IMG/VR virus record: IMGVR_UViG_3300031787_000406
Location: 1-36,230 of that record
From: a virus
Reading direction: 5' to 3' (one strand)
DNA length: 36,230 nucleotides
Below the pieces are notes generated by a model, which ran no database searches, was not told where the DNA came from, and saw only the letters and a list, made by a program, of their open reading frames with translations. Position numbers and translations under genes: made by a program. Shown piece after piece: positions 1-6,174 of the stretch. Positions within the stretch are counted from its first letter, which is position 1, and every line of letters starts with the position of its first letter.

Positions 1-41
1 TGTGATGCTTCATAAACCATTAACAAAGAACAATGGATTGT

Positions 42-108
42 GTCGAGAGGTGTCATTCATGTAGTGTGCGTTTATTCCCCGAAGGTATTGTATTCACGCA
101 CTCTCGAC
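42..108. repeat. Inverted repeat at left edge
   Basis: GTCGAGAG at 42-49 is matched by CTCTCGAC at 101-108, with an inner GTGCG/CGCAC pair, so the stretch could fold as a long stem-loop. It lies downstream of the leftmost minus-strand gene (116-391) and may end that transcript, but there is no U-tract. No convincing gene is seen in 1-115. Confidence 0.4.
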
Positions 109-115
109 GTTGCAA

Positions 116-391
116 TCACCTGGAGCAGGCGGAAAGAATCCACTTGCCGGTTGGCTGAAACTTGCGGCCAAGTTCTGGCTCAAGCGTCATGTCGGGAACT
201 GTGATGTATTGAAGCCTCGTGGCCGAGCCGAACTGCTCGATAAAATTAAATGCATCCTCAATTTTATTGAGGTGCATGTACCCAAAGGACTGCTTGTGTC
301 CTGAGCCGTGGTGAAGTGACTTGGCGAACTTGCGCAGTTTCTTCTTCGAGGACGAAACGTAAAGCGTCCAACCGGAAAGAAGCCAGTACAT
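116..391 (-). CDS. Hypothetical small protein (91 aa)
   Basis: Unrecognised protein starting MYWLLSGWTLY, basic in its N-terminal third (SSSKKKLRKFAK) and ending GKWILSACSR. The start at 391 is chosen over an upstream in-frame ATG at 475 because it is preceded by the start region shared by many genes here (ACGGAGAACACAATG) and because 475 lies upstream of the TATAAT at 459-464. It is the only gene seen downstream of promoter P1. The first residues could form a short hydrophobic segment, but no clear signal peptide is visible. Confidence 0.7.
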   Translation of the reverse strand: MYWLLSGWTLYVSSSKKKLRKFAKSLHHGSGHKQSFGYMHLNKIEDAFNFIEQFGSATRLQYITVPDMTLEPELGRKFQPTGKWILSACSR

Positions 392-458
392 TGTGTTCTC
401 CGTGGTTGTGATGTGACTTGCACCGTGATTAAGGCCATGGCCTCCCCGGTACATACCA

Positions 459-510
459 ATTATACCACGCTGCAATTAAGACCGCGAGCCGGAATTAACA
501 AACGCTAACA
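459..510 (-). promoter_or_regulatory. Promoter P1 with tandem TGTTAA boxes
   Basis: On the minus strand a perfect TATAAT lies at 464-459. The -35 position reads TCGCGG, far from consensus. Upstream, TGTTAG (510-505) and TGTTAA (500-495) are direct repeats exactly 10 bp apart, and the block TTAATTCCGGCTCGCGG follows. The same block recurs at P2 and P3, so it is probably a regulated promoter for the gene at 116-391. Confidence 0.7.
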
Positions 511-539
511 CGTAACTAACGCCGACTCGCCGCCGTTTT

Positions 540-710
540 CTAGCAGCCAGACTCAAGTCTTTCTTGCACCTCCTCTGTAATGTGCATTGCCACTCCAATG
601 AGAGCAATGGCATCAATGTAATCAGGATCGTTCATCATAAGTTGTTCGACCTGATTCAATAACAGCCAAATGTCTTGTGATTTGGCGTGCGGATCCTTGT
701 TTTGCGCCAT
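540..710 (-). CDS. Hypothetical small protein (56 aa)
   Basis: A 56-residue frame starting MAQNKDPHAK and ending RLESGC, predicted to be mostly helical and acidic (NDPDYIDAIALIG, ITEEVQERLE). It follows the gene at 716-907 by five bases on the same strand and is the last gene of the P2 unit. The ATG is preceded by GATTGATCGCA with no strong Shine-Dalgarno, so it may depend on coupling. Function unknown. Confidence 0.6.
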   Translation of the reverse strand: MAQNKDPHAKSQDIWLLLNQVEQLMMNDPDYIDAIALIGVAMHITEEVQERLESGC

Positions 711-715
711 TGCGA

Positions 716-907
716 TCAATCAGCCGACTCCTCGTAAACCACTCGCGCTGTATTGAGAACATCCGGGTTCAGAATGCGACCGCTGCGGCGCATGATGCGT
801 TGTGCTTGCTCAATGGCAAGCGACTCGCTGTTATCGACTTCTGTAACAACAATCTCGGGACCGCCATCGAAACGAACGGTGTAGTTCGTGAAGTAGGTTG
901 CTGACAT
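716..907 (-). CDS. Hypothetical small protein (63 aa)
   Basis: Starts MSATYFTNYTVRFDGGPEIV and ends VYEESAD. The frame is open upstream to 1030, but the start at 907 has the recurrent region ACGGAGAATCACAATG and a 26-bp gap after the stop of the previous gene. A beta-rich N-terminus is followed by a helical stretch with RIMRRSGRI. It is the third of four genes in the P2 unit. Not recognised. Confidence 0.7.
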   Translation of the reverse strand: MSATYFTNYTVRFDGGPEIVVTEVDNSESLAIEQAQRIMRRSGRILNPDVLNTARVVYEESAD

Positions 908-933
908 TGTGATTCTCCGTGGTTGTGTTGTAA

Positions 934-1161
934 TCAGTTCGGCAATGCACGCAATGCCTTCAATGTAGGCTTGCCCTTGCAACCAATCTTGCGCCAGGCA
1001 GACGTAACTGCATCGCCATCGTAATTCCAAGTCGATGTCGTTGTAGTAATCGTTGTCTCGACACTCGACATGAACCGATCGAGCTTCGTGTTATCACCAG
1101 CCCAATCGTAACGAACTTCAAGCTCTGACCGGTAGGCTTGAAGAAAAGCGGTTTTCGTCAT
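934..1161 (-). CDS. Hypothetical small protein (75 aa)
   Basis: Starts MTKTAFLQAYRSEL and contains a run of threonines (TTITTTTSTWNYDGD) mid-protein. The ATG is preceded by AATCACA, the end of the shared start region, but the GGAG is degenerate. It sits 25 bp after the gene at 1187-1489 in the P2 unit. Function not recognised. Confidence 0.65.
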   Translation of the reverse strand: MTKTAFLQAYRSELEVRYDWAGDNTKLDRFMSSVETTITTTTSTWNYDGDAVTSAWRKIGCKGKPTLKALRALPN

Positions 1162-1186
1162 TGTGATTTGATTCGTTGGAATGTAA

Positions 1187-1489
1187 TCAGCTCATCTCGG
1201 CAACGACCTTCCACTTACCGTTGACGATGTGAACGATCTGCTCGCCGTACAGATCCCAGAGACCTGTATTGTCACCAAACTTCTTGGCAAACTTCTTGGG
1301 GTTTGTAATCCACTTGGCCTTTGCGATGAACGATTCACCACAGATGTATTGACCGGGGCGACGCTTCGTGATGCCTTCCACGAAGTCTTGAATCTCGTCT
1401 TCGCACCCATAGATGATGTACTTACTGCCATCTTCCACTGAGATGATCTGGCAGAAGTGCATCGCGAATTGTGTGAGGTCGCTTGTCAT
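1187..1489 (-). CDS. Hypothetical protein (100 aa), first gene of P2 unit
   Basis: Starts MTSDLTQFAMHF; the C-terminus reads GEQIVHIVNGKWKVVAEM. The start is supported by GGAGAATCGC directly before the ATG and by its position 65 bp downstream of the P2 TATAAT. Short beta strands alternate with a lysine-rich stretch (AKAKWITNPKKFAKKFG). It looks like a soluble cytoplasmic protein of unknown role and leads four same-strand genes. Confidence 0.7.
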   Translation of the reverse strand: MTSDLTQFAMHFCQIISVEDGSKYIIYGCEDEIQDFVEGITKRRPGQYICGESFIAKAKWITNPKKFAKKFGDNTGLWDLYGEQIVHIVNGKWKVVAEMS

Positions 1490-1529
1490 GCGATTCTCCG
1501 TTGTGTTGTGATCTGGAGCTTGTAACCTG

Positions 1530-1604
1530 GCAGGGCCTCCCCTGCTTACACCTATTATAGCGTGTAGGATTCTGCACCGTGGGCCGGATTAACAAACGCT
1601 AACA
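1530..1604 (-). promoter_or_regulatory. Promoter P2 with tandem boxes and leader hairpin
   Basis: TATAAT lies at 1559-1554 on the minus strand. TGTTAG (1604-1599) and TGTTAA (1594-1589) are 10 bp apart and followed by TTAATCCGGCC, as in P1. The -35 position is CCACGG, not consensus. Just downstream of the expected transcript start, GCAGGG-GAGG-CCCTGC (1545-1530) forms a perfect 6-bp leader hairpin. Confidence 0.7.
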
Positions 1605-1641
1605 CGTAATTAGCCCGGCACCACGGCGGTTTCCACCACGT

Positions 1642-1827
1642 TCAATACATTGGAATGATGTCCATCATCGTATTGTCATACTCGCCGGACTCGTCGTATT
1701 CATCGAAAGCTAAATCAGCTTCCGAATAACTGGAGAACTCTTGTAATGTCCTCCAGTTACCAGTGTCATCCATCCAAGCCAGCTTGTAACCAACCGGCTC
1801 CTGCTGTTGAATGTCAGTGTCGTGCAT
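1642..1827 (-). CDS. Hypothetical acidic small protein (61 aa)
   Basis: Starts MHDTDIQQQEPVGYK and is strongly acidic toward the C-terminus (DEYDESGEYDNTMMD). The ATG at 1827 is preferred to one 9 bp upstream because it follows ACGGAGTTTGATCACA. The segment GYKLAWMDDTGNW is repeated in degenerate form at 2353-2390. It is the last gene of the P3 unit. Unknown function; the acidity would suit a DNA-mimic or protein-binding role, which is speculation. Confidence 0.7.
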   Translation of the reverse strand: MHDTDIQQQEPVGYKLAWMDDTGNWRTLQEFSSYSEADLAFDEYDESGEYDNTMMDIIPMY

Positions 1828-1832
1828 TGTGA

Positions 1833-2324
1833 TCAAACTCCGTTGAGATGACGGGCGAACTCGTATGCTTTGTCTTTCGCTTCCTCCAATGTCATTCCAC
1901 CGCCAGTGAAATTGTAATCAATGACAGTGCGACACCAAGGGGCACCAAACATCGAATACGCAGTCATGCTGTAATGTGACTCGCAGTTGTGATTACGACC
2001 GATCGTTGCAATCAGCTGGCCATCGCAACGTGCAACCCACCAATCCATGAACGGAATCCCTGGATTGTTTTCTTGCGAGAACTCCACAACCGGCAATGGC
2101 TTCTGCATTGCGTTGTAAACCGAAACTCCATTGAGCAGGGCGGACTCTGGAACGTAGCACCTGTAAATGAAATCCGCAAACTCTTTATTGTCGTCTTCAT
2201 CGTCGGTGATGGATCGCATGTAGTCAATCGCCTCATGCGATGTAAGCGCCTTGACGTAAATCGTTTCACGATCTCGCCAGTCAATGTGACGAGTGACCGC
2301 GAACTCAAAGTGATTGGGTTCCAT
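1833..2324 (-). CDS. Hypothetical protein (163 aa)
   Basis: Starts MEPNHFEFAVTRHIDW. The frame opens at 2369, but that earlier ATG lies in the degenerate duplicate that overlaps the upstream gene; the ATG at 2324 is preceded by ACCGAGAGCCACA. Visible features are an acidic helix (ITDDEDDNKEFADF), two Trp-rich patches (FMDWWVARCDG, FGAPWCRTVID), and a C-terminal GGMTLEEAKDKAYEFARHL helix. No family recognised. Confidence 0.7.
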   Translation of the reverse strand: MEPNHFEFAVTRHIDWRDRETIYVKALTSHEAIDYMRSITDDEDDNKEFADFIYRCYVPESALLNGVSVYNAMQKPLPVVEFSQENNPGIPFMDWWVARCDGQLIATIGRNHNCESHYSMTAYSMFGAPWCRTVIDYNFTGGGMTLEEAKDKAYEFARHLNGV

Positions 2325-2352
2325 TGTGGCTCTCGGTTGTGATGTGTTCAGG

Positions 2353-2390
2353 TTGCCAGTGTCATCCATTCAAGCCAGCTTGTGACCAAC
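2353..2390 (-). repeat. Degenerate duplicate of part of gene 1642-1827
   Basis: 35 of 38 bases match 1757-1794. Read in the original frame it encodes GHKLA, stop, MDDTGN against GYKLAWMDDTGN in the intact gene, so the Trp codon became TGA. It forms the 3' end of the gene at 2362-2616 in another frame. Confidence 0.75.
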
Positions 2391-2616
2391 GTTTAATCTC
2401 CCGCTCGTGCAACGCATGAAATAACGCCGACTTGACGTAACCAAGAACCACCGGAAAGCGTGGCGCATTATCTTCATCTTCTGACCAACTTTCGTAATGA
2501 AACAACTGCTCAAGAATCGTATTGAGCTGTTCATCGGTGTCGTCACCGAGAATGTCAACCAGGAACCCTGCAATCTCACCTGCGTTGCGGATCGTGATGG
2601 AAAGCTCGGTTGCCAT
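2362..2616 (-). CDS. Hypothetical protein (84 aa), first gene of P3 unit
   Basis: Starts MATELSITIRNAGEIAGF and contains an acidic helix (DILGDDTDEQLNTILEQLF). Its last codons (SQAGLNG, stop) are read out of frame through the degenerate duplicate at 2353-2390, so the natural C-terminus may have been replaced by the duplication. The start at 2616 has a good Shine-Dalgarno (AAGGAGAATTACATG) and follows the P3 promoter. Function unknown. Confidence 0.7.
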   Translation of the reverse strand: MATELSITIRNAGEIAGFLVDILGDDTDEQLNTILEQLFHYESWSEDEDNAPRFPVVLGYVKSALFHALHEREIKRWSQAGLNG

Positions 2617-2650
2617 GTAATTCTCCTTGTAATGTGGGGTTGGAATCAGC

Positions 2651-2726
2651 GCAGGGCCTCCCCCGCACTTCTACATTATAGCAGATGCTTTATAGAACCG
2701 CGAGCCCGAATTAACAGTCATTAACA
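2651..2726 (-). promoter_or_regulatory. Promoter P3 with tandem boxes and leader hairpin
   Basis: TATAAT lies at 2680-2675. Two identical TGTTAA boxes (2726-2721 and 2716-2711) are 10 bp apart, followed by TTAATTCGGGCTCGCGG; the -35 position is TCGCGG as in P1. The leader hairpin GCGGGG-GAGG-CCCTGC lies at 2666-2651 and is almost the same as in P2. Confidence 0.72.
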
Positions 2727-2736
2727 CTGTTTTATG

Positions 2737-2762
2737 GGATGAGCCAGTGGAATGGCCCATCC
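2737..2762 (-). terminator. Terminator-like hairpin without U-tract
   Basis: A 10-bp stem (2737-2746 with 2753-2762, one G-T pair) lies between the stop of the gene at 2777-2989 and promoter P3. The downstream minus-strand sequence CATAAAAC has no T-run, so factor-independent termination is uncertain. Confidence 0.45.
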
Positions 2763-2776
2763 AATGCGATGTATTA

Positions 2777-2989
2777 TCAAGAGCAGTCGGCAACCTGCTG
2801 TGATCTAACGTAACTGCAGATTCCAAAGAACCTGCCGTCTTGTTTCATTTCTTCGGCTGCTTGAATTGCATCCTCCATCGTATCGAACCATTCCAGGACT
2901 GGACGAGTTCCGATGTCCGTAATGAAGCGTTCAACCCAAATGCTGTAACGTCGTCCGGTTGAAGGATTGTTGCGAAATTGGTACTGCAT
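2777..2989 (-). CDS. Hypothetical small protein (70 aa)
   Basis: Starts MQYQFRNNPSTGRRYSIW and has a central helix EDAIQAAEEMKQDG, giving a beta-helix-beta look (WFDTMEDAIQAAEEM). The ATG follows TTAAATACA and lies 5 bp after the stop of the gene at 2995-3204, so translation may be coupled. It is the last gene of the P4 unit. Not recognised. Confidence 0.65.
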   Translation of the reverse strand: MQYQFRNNPSTGRRYSIWVERFITDIGTRPVLEWFDTMEDAIQAAEEMKQDGRFFGICSYVRSQQVADCS

Positions 2990-2994
2990 TGTAT

Positions 2995-3204
2995 TTAAGA
3001 ATTGGGTTTAATCAACCTGAAGCTTGTAACGTCGTAATAAGCCTTCGTATCATCACTCATAGCGCGAAGTGACTTAATTTCATTCATCGCCCCCTTGTAA
3101 CTTTTGAAAAACTTGTGGCTCCAGCGACCGCGTGATTGAACTGCGACGCAGTGGGTTGCATCCTTCTCGACAATGCGACCCGTTGGCAATGTAAATTGAT
3201 TCAT
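2995..3204 (-). CDS. Hypothetical small basic protein (69 aa)
   Basis: Starts MNQFTLPTGRIVEKDATHCV. The frame is open to 3276, but the earlier part overlaps the upstream gene and the ATG at 3204 is preceded by GATTACAACACGGCC. The protein is basic in its middle (RGRWSHKFFKSYKGAMNEIKSL), which would allow nucleic-acid binding. Second gene of the P4 unit. Unknown function. Confidence 0.6.
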   Translation of the reverse strand: MNQFTLPTGRIVEKDATHCVAVQSRGRWSHKFFKSYKGAMNEIKSLRAMSDDTKAYYDVTSFRLIKPNS

Positions 3205-3217
3205 GGCCGTGTTGTAA

Positions 3218-3613
3218 TCAGGAGTTGGAACGACCATCGGCATCAACGCCGATGTAAATGCCATTGAGCCACCCACTGATGTAAGTGGGAACCTCGAATG
3301 TCATCAGCATGTCGCCATCATTCACGAAGATCATGGTTGTGTTGTACTTCATGTCTTCGATGTATCGACGGAACGGAATGTCCATGGCGCCCTCCCGATA
3401 CAACGCCTCAGTTGCCAGGAACTTAAACTGGGCGTCTGTCATGTAATCCGGGTTCGCCGCAACGCAATACGGATTGAAGTCGTCTTGAATCCTGAACCGC
3501 CACGTCATTTCATCGCAGCGATACCACGAATTGTGACCCAGCCTGGAGATCAGCTTGTAAATCGCCGGCTCCTGTTCCTTGAGTTCTGATAGCGAAGCAA
3601 ACGTGGTTTGCAT
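3218..3613 (-). CDS. Hypothetical protein (131 aa), first gene of P4 unit
   Basis: Starts MQTTFASLSELKEQEPAIY. The ATG carries the full shared start region (ACGGAGAATCACAATG). The sequence has a Trp/Arg-rich part (WYRCDEMTWRFRIQDD) and a C-terminal beta-rich part (YISGWLNGIYIGVDADG). It follows promoter P4 by about 60 bp. No family assigned. Confidence 0.7.
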   Translation of the reverse strand: MQTTFASLSELKEQEPAIYKLISRLGHNSWYRCDEMTWRFRIQDDFNPYCVAANPDYMTDAQFKFLATEALYREGAMDIPFRRYIEDMKYNTTMIFVNDGDMLMTFEVPTYISGWLNGIYIGVDADGRSNS

Positions 3614-3648
3614 TGTGATTCTCCGTTGTGATGTAGAACTTGTAACTA

Positions 3649-3716
3649 GCCGGGCTCTCCCCCGGCTTATACCTATTATACCATGCTGGAGTCTACATGG
3701 TAGGCCTGAATTAAAG
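3649..3716 (-). promoter_or_regulatory. Promoter P4 with leader hairpin
   Basis: TATAAT lies at 3680-3675 on the minus strand. The element TTTAATTCAGGCC occurs at the same distance from the -10 as in P1-P3, but the second TGTTAA box is degenerate. The -35 position is CTACCA. The leader hairpin GCCGGG-GGAGAG-CCCGGC (3666-3649) is a perfect 6-bp stem. Confidence 0.6.
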
Positions 3717-3742
3717 GACTTCCATTAGTGTTTTTTATACAT

Positions 3743-3777
3743 GGCAAAAAGGGGCTGACTGCAATGCAATCAACCCC
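3743..3777 (-). terminator. Intrinsic terminator of the P5 unit
   Basis: On the minus strand GGGGTTGA (3777-3770) pairs with TCAGCCCC (3758-3751, one G-T pair) and is followed directly by TTTTT (3750-3746). It lies 14 bp past the stop of the gene at 3791-3982 and just upstream of promoter P4, cleanly separating two transcription units. Confidence 0.8.
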
Positions 3778-3790
3778 GAAATGAAATGTA

Positions 3791-3982
3791 TTATTTGACG
3801 AAGTGAGTGTGATCTGTTCCGCCCTGATGCCAAAATAAAGTAATGCCGATGACTTCTCCCCTTCTATTCTTGTAAACAGTTCGATTGGCGAATTGTTCTG
3901 TGTTCGCCCAACCCAATTCTTTCAGCCGGCGAGACATTGCAACCTCGCCCTTAACGATTGTCATTTCGCTGATGTCGTGCAT
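3791..3982 (-). CDS. Hypothetical small protein (63 aa)
   Basis: Starts MHDISEMTIVKGEVAMSRRL and ends WHQGGTDHTHFVK. The start at 3982 has GAGGAGTG before it and its ATG overlaps the stop of the upstream gene. The middle reads ELGWANTEQFANRTVYKNRRGEVIG, plausibly a small alpha-beta fold. Last gene before the terminator at 3743-3777. Not recognised. Confidence 0.65.
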   Translation of the reverse strand: MHDISEMTIVKGEVAMSRRLKELGWANTEQFANRTVYKNRRGEVIGITLFWHQGGTDHTHFVK

Positions 3983-4386
3983 CACTCCTCCTCGTCAGAA
4001 TCTGGCTTCAGGGCTTCGTAAAAATCACCCCAGGAGTTGATTGTAAACACGCCGCGACGTGTATCGTAAATCACGGTTGGAATGTAAGTATCACCAAAGT
4101 TGACATAAGTGCCAACGATGTTACCGTGATAACGGTCTACCCAAATGTCTTCATGCTCAACGGCTTCTACACCACAGCCACACAACAACTCATTCAACGC
4201 CTCCATCTTGAGTTCAACAGTATGTGGTCGGTGGCATCTGTAACACTGTTGCACCCACTGTTGCGTCTTAGGGAACCGATCGTCATTCAGCGGGTCAATG
4301 TTACCCCGAACAATCGCAATGACATCTGCGGCTTCCTCGTCTGAAATACCAAGACGATCCTTGAGATGTGAAACAGTCCAGGTCAT
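3982..4386 (-). CDS. Conserved phage protein with CYRCH and NFGDTY motifs (134 aa)
   Basis: The N-terminal 25 residues look like a helical pair (LGISDEEAADVIAIVR). CYRCH at about residue 48 and CGCGVEAVE at about 71 could bind zinc. The C-terminal part (ALNELLCGCGVEAVE, then YVNFGDTYIPTVIYDTRRG and SWGDFYE) resembles a small domain often seen in phage and plasmid hypothetical proteins, usually as NALLGxHGVE...YLNTGDTYxxTLIYD. That resemblance is from memory of the family; the role is unknown. Start supported by CAGAGAACTCAC before the ATG. Confidence 0.75.
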   Translation of the reverse strand: MTWTVSHLKDRLGISDEEAADVIAIVRGNIDPLNDDRFPKTQQWVQQCYRCHRPHTVELKMEALNELLCGCGVEAVEHEDIWVDRYHGNIVGTYVNFGDTYIPTVIYDTRRGVFTINSWGDFYEALKPDSDEEE

Positions 4387-4420
4387 GTGAGTTCTCTGTT
4401 GTAATTTGGACTAGCAGCAA

Positions 4421-4546
4421 TCAATCAACGCATGCAGGACCGTTGTATTGAAGATCCCGCATGAAACTGATTGTAAGCGTTGATGCAGACGCAGCAAAAA
4501 GCGCCGCAATCAAAAGAACCCAGGCAGCGGAATAAAGCTTAGGCAT
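4421..4546 (-). CDS. Small membrane protein (41 aa)
   Basis: A 41-residue frame starting MPKLYSAAW with one hydrophobic stretch (WVLLIAALFAASASTLTI, residues 9-26) and a short polar tail ending NGPACVD. This is a single-pass or signal-anchor topology with a possible lipobox-like or cleavage region (AASAS). It sits between two same-strand genes in the P5 unit. The start is preceded by CCACAAAACAATC with no clear Shine-Dalgarno. Could act at the host membrane; no family known. Confidence 0.5.
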   Translation of the reverse strand: MPKLYSAAWVLLIAALFAASASTLTISFMRDLQYNGPACVD

Positions 4547-4588
4547 GATTGTTTTGTGGGGTGAGGGGAAAAGAAATGAACTGGATTG

Positions 4589-4858
4589 CTAGTTGTAAGC
4601 ATCCAACGCAAACACAAAGTAATGATGCTTGTGATCGTAACCACATGCACCGACCGAACCCTTTGCATTCAGCGGCCAGCGCTGAATCAAGTTCTCGGCC
4701 GCAGCGCGATGATTCTCGTCCTGGCTGAGATTGTGATCGTACACGTGAATTGCACGCCACAGCGTTTCACTGTCACGCCGATGCGATGCAATAATGATGG
4801 CGTCACGAATGTTAGTTGGGCCGCTGTAAGTCGTCTTGATGACAGGACCGGTTTGCAT
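4589..4858 (-). CDS. Conserved phage protein of the TYSGPTN type (89 aa)
   Basis: Contains IKTTYSGPTNIRDAIIIA, VYDHNLSQDENHRAAAENLI and a C-terminal YFVFALD. This order (YxGPTNxRGxRI, YDHxLSxxENHxxAA, GYVFxF) matches a small protein widespread in phages and mobile elements, whose function I do not know. First gene of the P5 unit; the ATG follows ACGGAGAACACA, the shared start region. Confidence 0.8.
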   Translation of the reverse strand: MQTGPVIKTTYSGPTNIRDAIIIASHRRDSETLWRAIHVYDHNLSQDENHRAAAENLIQRWPLNAKGSVGACGYDHKHHYFVFALDAYN

Positions 4859-4895
4859 TGTGTTCTCCGTTGCAACGTAATGTGGAGTGTCGATT

Positions 4896-4985
4896 GAGGA
4901 AGCTCCTCCCCCGACTTAAGCTCATTATACTAGATACTTTCTAGTACGTCAAGCCGCAAACTAGCAGTGTTAGCAAAGTTTAACA
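4896..4985 (-). promoter_or_regulatory. Promoter P5 with consensus -35 and shifted boxes
   Basis: TTGACG (4952-4947), 17-bp spacer, TATAAT (4929-4924) is a strong sigma-70-type promoter. TGTTAA (4985-4980) and TGCTAA (4975-4970) are again 10 bp apart but lie one helical turn further upstream than in P1-P3. The leader has a GAGGA/TCCTC hairpin (4896-4908). Confidence 0.75.
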
Positions 4986-5013
4986 CGCAAATCTGCCGTA
5001 ATTCAGCCGCAGA

Positions 5014-5532
5014 TCAGAGGATTGTAATTAGCTGATCCAGTGTCATGTCATTAAGAATGATCTGTCCTGCAACAAGGACATCTTCTATGAACTTTCGTCT
5101 GAGTGGATTCTTTAACGTTGAAGGGGATTGACAAAAGTCAACCACCTGCATTGAACCCCTCCCCATCGGCATTCCAATCAAAACAGTTTGCTTGCAAAGA
5201 TCCAGCACCTGCTTTGCTTTTAGATGCCTTGCAACGTAACTACGCACCCACGCTGAAAGCTTGTCCTGGGCGTGTGATTGCATTTCCAGTTTCTTTCTGC
5301 TGGGTGCATTCTTTTCCATCCATCCGTCTTCAAGCTCAACCGGTCCCGTATTGTCCAGTCCGAGTGAAGCGCCATAAAACTCAAGAACATCAACCATTGC
5401 ATTGTGATTAGTCCATTCAAAGATGTCATCAGGAGCAACGTAGGCAACTTTCTTGCCGTTTGCGGTCAGGCTGCAACTGTGACCACCAGGGCACGGCTTG
5501 ATGTTTTTAACCTCCAGGATAAAGTTTTTCAC
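5014..5532 (-). CDS. Hypothetical protein (172 aa)
   Basis: The N-terminus reads MKNFILEVKNIKPCPGGHSC, then NGKKVAYVAPDD, a layout seen in other phage hypothetical proteins where a short domain precedes an acidic helix. A basic middle (RKKLEMQSHAQDKLSAWVRSYVARHLKAKQ) is followed by a hydrophobic C-terminus. The ATG overlaps the stop of the upstream gene by 4 bp. Last gene of the P6 unit. Function not known. Confidence 0.72.
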   Translation of the reverse strand: MKNFILEVKNIKPCPGGHSCSLTANGKKVAYVAPDDIFEWTNHNAMVDVLEFYGASLGLDNTGPVELEDGWMEKNAPSRKKLEMQSHAQDKLSAWVRSYVARHLKAKQVLDLCKQTVLIGMPMGRGSMQVVDFCQSPSTLKNPLRRKFIEDVLVAGQIILNDMTLDQLITIL

Positions 5533-6002
5533 AGCAGATCAGAATAAAAAGGAAGCTTCTCAACTTTGATTTCCGCTTCTTTGCGATTGTTCCATGCAAT
5601 CACTGGAGCGTGATGCCACGTACCGAGCCAACATGCAGCATGTTTTGTGATGAGATCGCTGTTCGGCCTGTGGAATACCATTGGAACAACAAGGCCAACA
5701 TCACGTGATTGATCCTTAGCACGACAGAACGTGAATGGATCAGTAGCAAACTTGTAATTCGGAATGTCAGAAGCAAACACGTAGTCAACAATCACGCCAA
5801 ATACAGCGTCTTGCAAAAGCGAATGATCGAGTCTTTCTTTTGTAAGGAAAGCGTCGATGCTTTCTGAGTCGTAATCCAATGCAATGCAATCATTGCTATG
5901 GATCAACCGAACGCGATCGTTCGTTGCGATGTAGTCTTTAGCGACCTTGAGACGTTGATTCATCTCTTTGATCGTGAAGACTCGGGGATTGCGTTTTGGC
6001 AT
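5529..6002 (-). CDS. Hypothetical protein (157 aa)
   Basis: Starts MPKRNPRVFTIKEMNQRLKVA. The C-terminal segment CWLGTWHHAPVIAWNN resembles IWIGTRHDFPLIYINN in the gene at 10975-11514, so the two may share a domain. TTTGCA precedes the ATG with no Shine-Dalgarno visible. It sits in the P6 unit between a 39-aa gene and the gene at 5014-5532. Not assigned. Confidence 0.7.
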   Translation of the reverse strand: MPKRNPRVFTIKEMNQRLKVAKDYIATNDRVRLIHSNDCIALDYDSESIDAFLTKERLDHSLLQDAVFGVIVDYVFASDIPNYKFATDPFTFCRAKDQSRDVGLVVPMVFHRPNSDLITKHAACWLGTWHHAPVIAWNNRKEAEIKVEKLPFYSDLL

Positions 6003-6032
6003 TGCAAATAAAACAACAACAGGACGTGAAGT

Positions 6033-6152
6033 TCAGTCAACTCGGTAGAAGTACGCCCAGCAACGACCATGCTGTAACCTAACGCAGCGAGAATTTGAAA
6101 ATCCACCAAGAGCGTAAAATTCTTTTTTGGTGATTTGTGTGTATCCAATCAT
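6033..6152 (-). CDS. Very small conserved phage protein (39 aa)
   Basis: The frame starts MIGYTQITKKEFYALGGFSN and ends WAYFYRVD. The pattern KKEFYxLGGFSNSxxxR...WAYF is one I associate with short conserved phage proteins of unknown function. The ATG at 6152 is preceded by CTAGGCAA. The longer open frame reaching 6242 would overlap the upstream gene and is not needed. Confidence 0.65.
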   Translation of the reverse strand: MIGYTQITKKEFYALGGFSNSRCVRLQHGRCWAYFYRVD

Positions 6153-6174
6153 TTGCCTAGAATGCAAAACAAAA

